Source: Methylomicrobium sp035916875
Lineage (GTDB): Bacteria; Pseudomonadota; Gammaproteobacteria; Methylococcales; Methylomonadaceae
NCBI RefSeq assembly: GCF_035916875.1
Contig: NZ_JAXUHN010000019.1
Span: 1 to 9,130 of the forward strand
DNA length: 9,130 nucleotides
Direction of reading: 5' to 3'
Shown here in pieces: positions 7,131 to 9,130 of this stretch (position 1 is its first letter; the number at the start of each line of letters is the position of its first letter). Made by a program: the position numbers and the translations under genes. The notes beneath the pieces were generated by a model. The model made no database searches. It was not told the origin of the DNA and saw only the letters and a program-made list of their open reading frames with translations.

Positions 7131-8354
7131 ATGATGAAAACTAAACTCTTGACACTCGGACTGTTTGCCGCGACTGCTGCGACGATCGCCTTTTATCCGG
7201 TAGTCAGGCAGGCCACAAAACTGATCGCAACACCTCCAACCGCGATTAATCCGATTACGATACCGCCGGTGGCCGCCGCTAATCAACGTCCACAAATCGA
7301 AGTAGTATTTGTCCTCGACACCACCGGCAGCATGAGCGGACTGATTGCGGCTGCCAAGGAAAAAATCTGGTCGATCGCCGGCACCATGGCGTCCGCGCAA
7401 TCCGCGCCGGACATCAAGATGGGGCTGGTTGCCTACCGCGACCGAGGCGACGCTTATATCGCCCAAACCATCCCTCTATCCAGCGACCTGGATTCCATGT
7501 ATGCCAAGCTCATGGATTTTCAGGCCGATGGCGGCGGCGACGGACCCGAAAGCGTTAACCAAGCCCTTTACGATGCCGTGAATAAGATTACCTGGAGCCC
7601 AAATCCTACCACTTATAAAGTCATCTTTCTGGTAGGGGATGCGCCGCCGCACATGGATTATCAGGACGATGTCAAATACCCGGTTACGGTCGCGTTGGCC
7701 AAACAAAAAGGCATCATCGTCAACGCGATCCAGTGCGGACAAGACAGCAATACCAACGCCGATTGGCGGCAAGTCGCCAGTCTGGGGCAAGGCAGTTACT
7801 TTCAGGTCGAGCAATCCGGCAGCGCTGTCGCCATTGCGACGCCATACGATAAAAAACTGGCGGAGTTATCCGCCAAATGGGATAAAACACGTGTCTTCTA
7901 CGGCAACGATGAAGAAAAGGCGAAACAGGCGAGCAAGATGGCCGCGACCGAGAAACTGCATAAAGAAGCCAGCACCGAATCACAAGCGCGCCGGGCAACT
8001 TTTAATGCCTCTGCAAGCGGTAAAGCCAATTTTCTCGGAGAAAACGAATTGGTCGATGCGATCAGCAGCGGTCGGGTAAAGCTATCCAATCTGCCGAAAA
8101 AATCCTTGCCTGAGAGCTTGCAGGCCATGTCGCCTGCTGCTCAGGAAGAATTTGTCGGCAGCACGAAAAAGGAACGGAGCGAACTGGAATCTGAAATCAA
8201 AATACTATCCAAGCAACGTAACGATTACCTACGGCAGAAAGTTGTTGACGAAGGTGGCAAAAAGGATTCGCTGGATGCCAAATTGTTCGGCGCAATCCGC
8301 AAACAAGCCAACAATAAAGGCCTGGTTTATGAGGCTGACAGCGCTAAATATTGA
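7131..8354 (+). CDS. Exported von Willebrand factor A domain protein
   Basis: This 407-residue protein has an N-terminal hydrophobic segment (about 5-24) that serves as a signal peptide or membrane anchor, then a Pro-rich linker. The vWA domain (about 55-240) begins with VVFVLDTTGSMSG, carrying the metal-site motif as Asp63-x-Thr65-x-Ser67, followed by DGGGDGPES (133-141) and FLVGDAPP with Asp170. The metal-binding site thus looks intact, with Thr in place of the first Ser. The C-terminal 160 residues are charged and helical, with a likely coiled coil near 335-370, ending in IRKQANNKGLVY. Such domains bind protein partners in a metal-dependent way, here probably in the periplasm. Three ATGs occur in a row at 7128, 7131 and 7134; AGGAG (7120..7124) is too close to the first, so 7131 is taken. 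It closes the operon. No MoxR-type ATPase is nearby, unlike many vWA loci. Confidence 0.9.
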   Translation: MMKTKLLTLGLFAATAATIAFYPVVRQATKLIATPPTAINPITIPPVAAANQRPQIEVVFVLDTTGSMSGLIAAAKEKIWSIAGTMASAQSAPDIKMGLVAYRDRGDAYIAQTIPLSSDLDSMYAKLMDFQADGGGDGPESVNQALYDAVNKITWSPNPTTYKVIFLVGDAPPHMDYQDDVKYPVTVALAKQKGIIVNAIQCGQDSNTNADWRQVASLGQGSYFQVEQSGSAVAIATPYDKKLAELSAKWDKTRVFYGNDEEKAKQASKMAATEKLHKEASTESQARRATFNASASGKANFLGENELVDAISSGRVKLSNLPKKSLPESLQAMSPAAQEEFVGSTKKERSELESEIKILSKQRNDYLRQKVVDEGGKKDSLDAKLFGAIRKQANNKGLVYEADSAKY

Positions 8355-8395
8355 GAATTTAGTACTGCAAGCAACTGAAATCTTAATAACTGTCT

Positions 8396-8946
8396 CGAAG
8401 TCAAAGGCTTTATTTCCTCGAAAATCTCAATGGCTTGTTGTGACAAGGGGATGATGTGCTCATCGCGCATTTTCATTTTATGCGCTGGGATGCGCAGAAC
8501 GGCCAATATTTCAGGCGCTTCAATCTCCGCCAAAGGCCGCGCCCATCCAAGGGAAAACATCCTTTTCCAGCCGCGTTAATGTTCGCTTGGCGTGATCTTC
8601 GGTTTTATCGGCTATGTGGGTTTGGTACCATTCGCGGGCAATTACTTCAAAGTTGTTCCCGGCACGTTCGGCGTTCGCTGCTTTTGTCGCTTTACGCTGC
8701 GCTGCCGGATCGCCACCAGCCGCTATAAGTTTCCGCGCATCGTCGCGTTTCTCACGAGCATCGGATAAACCCACATCAGGATAACCGCCAAAGGATAGCG
8801 TCTTTCTCTTGCCTTCATATCGGTAGTCGAAACGCCACAATTTCCCGCCCTGCGGCATAATTGTAGAGATAAAGCCCTTTTTCATCGGTGAGCTAATAGG
8901 GCTTGTCTTGTGCTTTTATTTTTCTCGCTTGAATGCCACTTAACAT
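8396..8946 (-). pseudogene. P4-type tyrosine integrase relic, three frames, internal deletion
   Basis: This is a decayed prophage- or island-type integrase with an arm-binding (DUF4102-like) domain. The original start is the ATG at 8946, with GGAG five bases upstream. The first frame encodes a typical N-terminus, including KAQDKPY, a TAG stop (8895..8893) and then LTDEKGLYL. Near 8868..8858 the frame changes to one reading GGKLWRFDYRYEGKRKTLSFG and on through the core-binding domain to VFPWMG, ending at 8520. A third frame continues with RPLAEIEAPEILAVLR, then jumps at about 8491 straight to IPAHKMKMRDEHIIPLSQQA, which lies far downstream in intact integrases. Matching homology stops near 8396, so the Arg-His-Arg-Tyr catalytic core is missing. 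The longest remaining open frame is 8885..8520 (121 codons), but it cannot encode an active recombinase. It marks an old integration event between the vWA gene and an insertion sequence. Confidence 0.88.
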
Positions 8947-8964
8947 GCGGTCTCCAGGATGTTT

Positions 8965-8987
8965 AAACGGTATTGGAAACGCCGTTT
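8965..8987. repeat. Small inverted repeat upstream of the integrase relic
   Basis: AAACGG (8965..8970) and CCGTTT (8982..8987) can pair across 11 bases, and CGGTAT occurs at 8968..8973 and again at 8990..8995. The site lies just upstream of the integrase start, where promoter, operator or arm-binding sites for integrase are usually found. No tRNA end is visible here, so an attachment site cannot be assigned. Confidence 0.3.
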
Positions 8988-9023
8988 GACGGTATGCGGT
9001 AAGGTGAAAAAACTAGTGTCTAA

Positions 9024-9051
9024 TTGTATAAAAATACGATAGATATATAAT
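9024..9051 (+). promoter_or_regulatory. Transposase promoter
   Basis: A consensus -10 TATAAT (9046..9051) lies 16 bases after TTGTAT (9024..9029), which matches the first three bases of a -35 box. Transcription should start near 9058, about 21 bases before the transposase ATG. The promoter lies inside the suspected insertion sequence and points into it. Confidence 0.6.
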
Positions 9052-9071
9052 CCTCTGAAAATTGCAGAGGA
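9051..9071 (+). promoter_or_regulatory. Hairpin over the transposase ribosome binding site
   Basis: TCCTCTG (9051..9057) and CAGAGGA (9065..9071) form a perfect seven-base stem with a seven-base loop. The right arm contains nearly all of the ribosome binding site AGAGGAG (9066..9072). The left arm lies upstream of the predicted transcription start, so only transcripts entering from outside would fold it. Confidence 0.55.
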
Positions 9072-9078
9072 GTTATCG

Positions 9079-9130
9079 ATGGGGCGTATTGCTAAGGTGG
9101 TTAAGTTGAGCCAACAGGAGCGCGTAGAGT
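9079..9130 (+). CDS. IS630-family transposase, N-terminal fragment (cut by window end)
   Basis: Seventeen codons are visible, reading MGRIAKVVKLSQQERVE. This matches the start I recall for IS630-type transposases with an N-terminal helix-turn-helix, in which a short basic lead-in is followed by a helix beginning LS-x-x-ER. These enzymes have a DDE catalytic core and insert at TA. The ribosome binding site AGAGGAG ends six bases before the ATG. Catalytic residues lie outside the window, so whether the gene is intact cannot be told. The family call rests on a short stretch. Confidence 0.6.
   Translation, partial: MGRIAKVVKLSQQERVE

Larger units (their letters stand above)
9014..9130 (+). mobile_element. 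Left end of a probable IS630-family insertion sequence
   Basis: The presence of an IS630-like transposase start at 9079, with its own promoter and leader, indicates an insertion sequence continuing past the right edge. These elements insert at TA dinucleotides. A TA at 9014..9015 followed by GTGTCTAATTGTATAAAA is a plausible left boundary and terminal repeat. The matching right end lies outside the window, so the exact border is a guess. Confidence 0.5.

Noticed and set aside
7639..8079. Plus-strand open frame of 146 codons inside the vWA gene
   Set aside because: It is rich in Arg and Pro, as expected for an off-frame reading, and overlaps a well-supported domain.
7131..8354. MoxR-vWA chaperone locus
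   Set aside because: No AAA+ ATPase gene accompanies the vWA gene within the window; its neighbours are PspA-like and membrane-protein genes.
8327..8560. Stand-alone small minus-strand gene of 77 codons
   Set aside because: Its sequence is the third-frame remainder of the integrase, and its last part merely overlaps the end of the vWA gene.
1..9130. CRISPR array, tRNA or rRNA gene
   Set aside because: No regularly spaced repeats and no cloverleaf-like segment were seen on either strand.

Overview
The window looks like gammaproteobacterial chromosome. The evidence is a YieH-like HAD phosphatase, a YadG/YadH-like ABC-2 exporter pair, an OmpR-family two-component system, a PspA-like protein and a P4-type integrase relic. 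A methanotroph-type gammaproteobacterium is a guess from the overall feel of the genes; nothing in the window proves it.

Layout, left to right. At the left edge a possible gene start faces out of the window on the minus strand (10..1), then a strong hairpin (84..105). A HAD hydrolase follows on the minus strand (852..193), and then 357 bases with no gene but with two inverted repeats (853..1209). A compact minus-strand block reads, in transcription order, response regulator (5843..5136), sensor histidine kinase (5139..2986), ABC ATPase (2957..1968) and ABC permease (1971..1210). The first pair and the last pair each overlap by ATGA. Only 28 bases, with no terminator, separate kinase and ATPase, so all four may form one operon.

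A 177-base divergent control region (5844..6020) separates this block from a plus-strand operon: a short PspA/IM30-like coiled-coil protein (6021..6458), a six-helix membrane protein (6549..7121) and an exported von Willebrand A protein (7131..8354). The control region carries a GTAAA-N6-GTAAA direct repeat at 11-base spacing, the usual geometry of OmpR/PhoB-type operators. The inferred picture is an envelope-stress module. The kinase senses an envelope signal through a large extracytoplasmic domain, and the regulator controls its own operon, the divergent psp-vWA operon, or both. The PspA-like protein, the membrane protein and the vWA protein act at the inner membrane and periplasm, while the ABC pair exports an unknown substrate. 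The pspA-like frame ends early, but a coding-like continuation in the +1 frame runs to an ATGA overlap with the next gene, pointing to a frameshift, a sequence error or recoding.

The right end is a mobile-element scar. A P4-type integrase pseudogene (8946..8396, minus strand) lies in three reading frames with an in-frame stop, two frame changes, a large internal deletion and a lost C-terminus. Next to it is the left end of what looks like an IS630-family insertion sequence, whose transposase begins at 9079 and runs off the window. Its leader holds a hairpin over the ribosome binding site, arranged so that read-through transcripts would be silenced but its own transcript would not.
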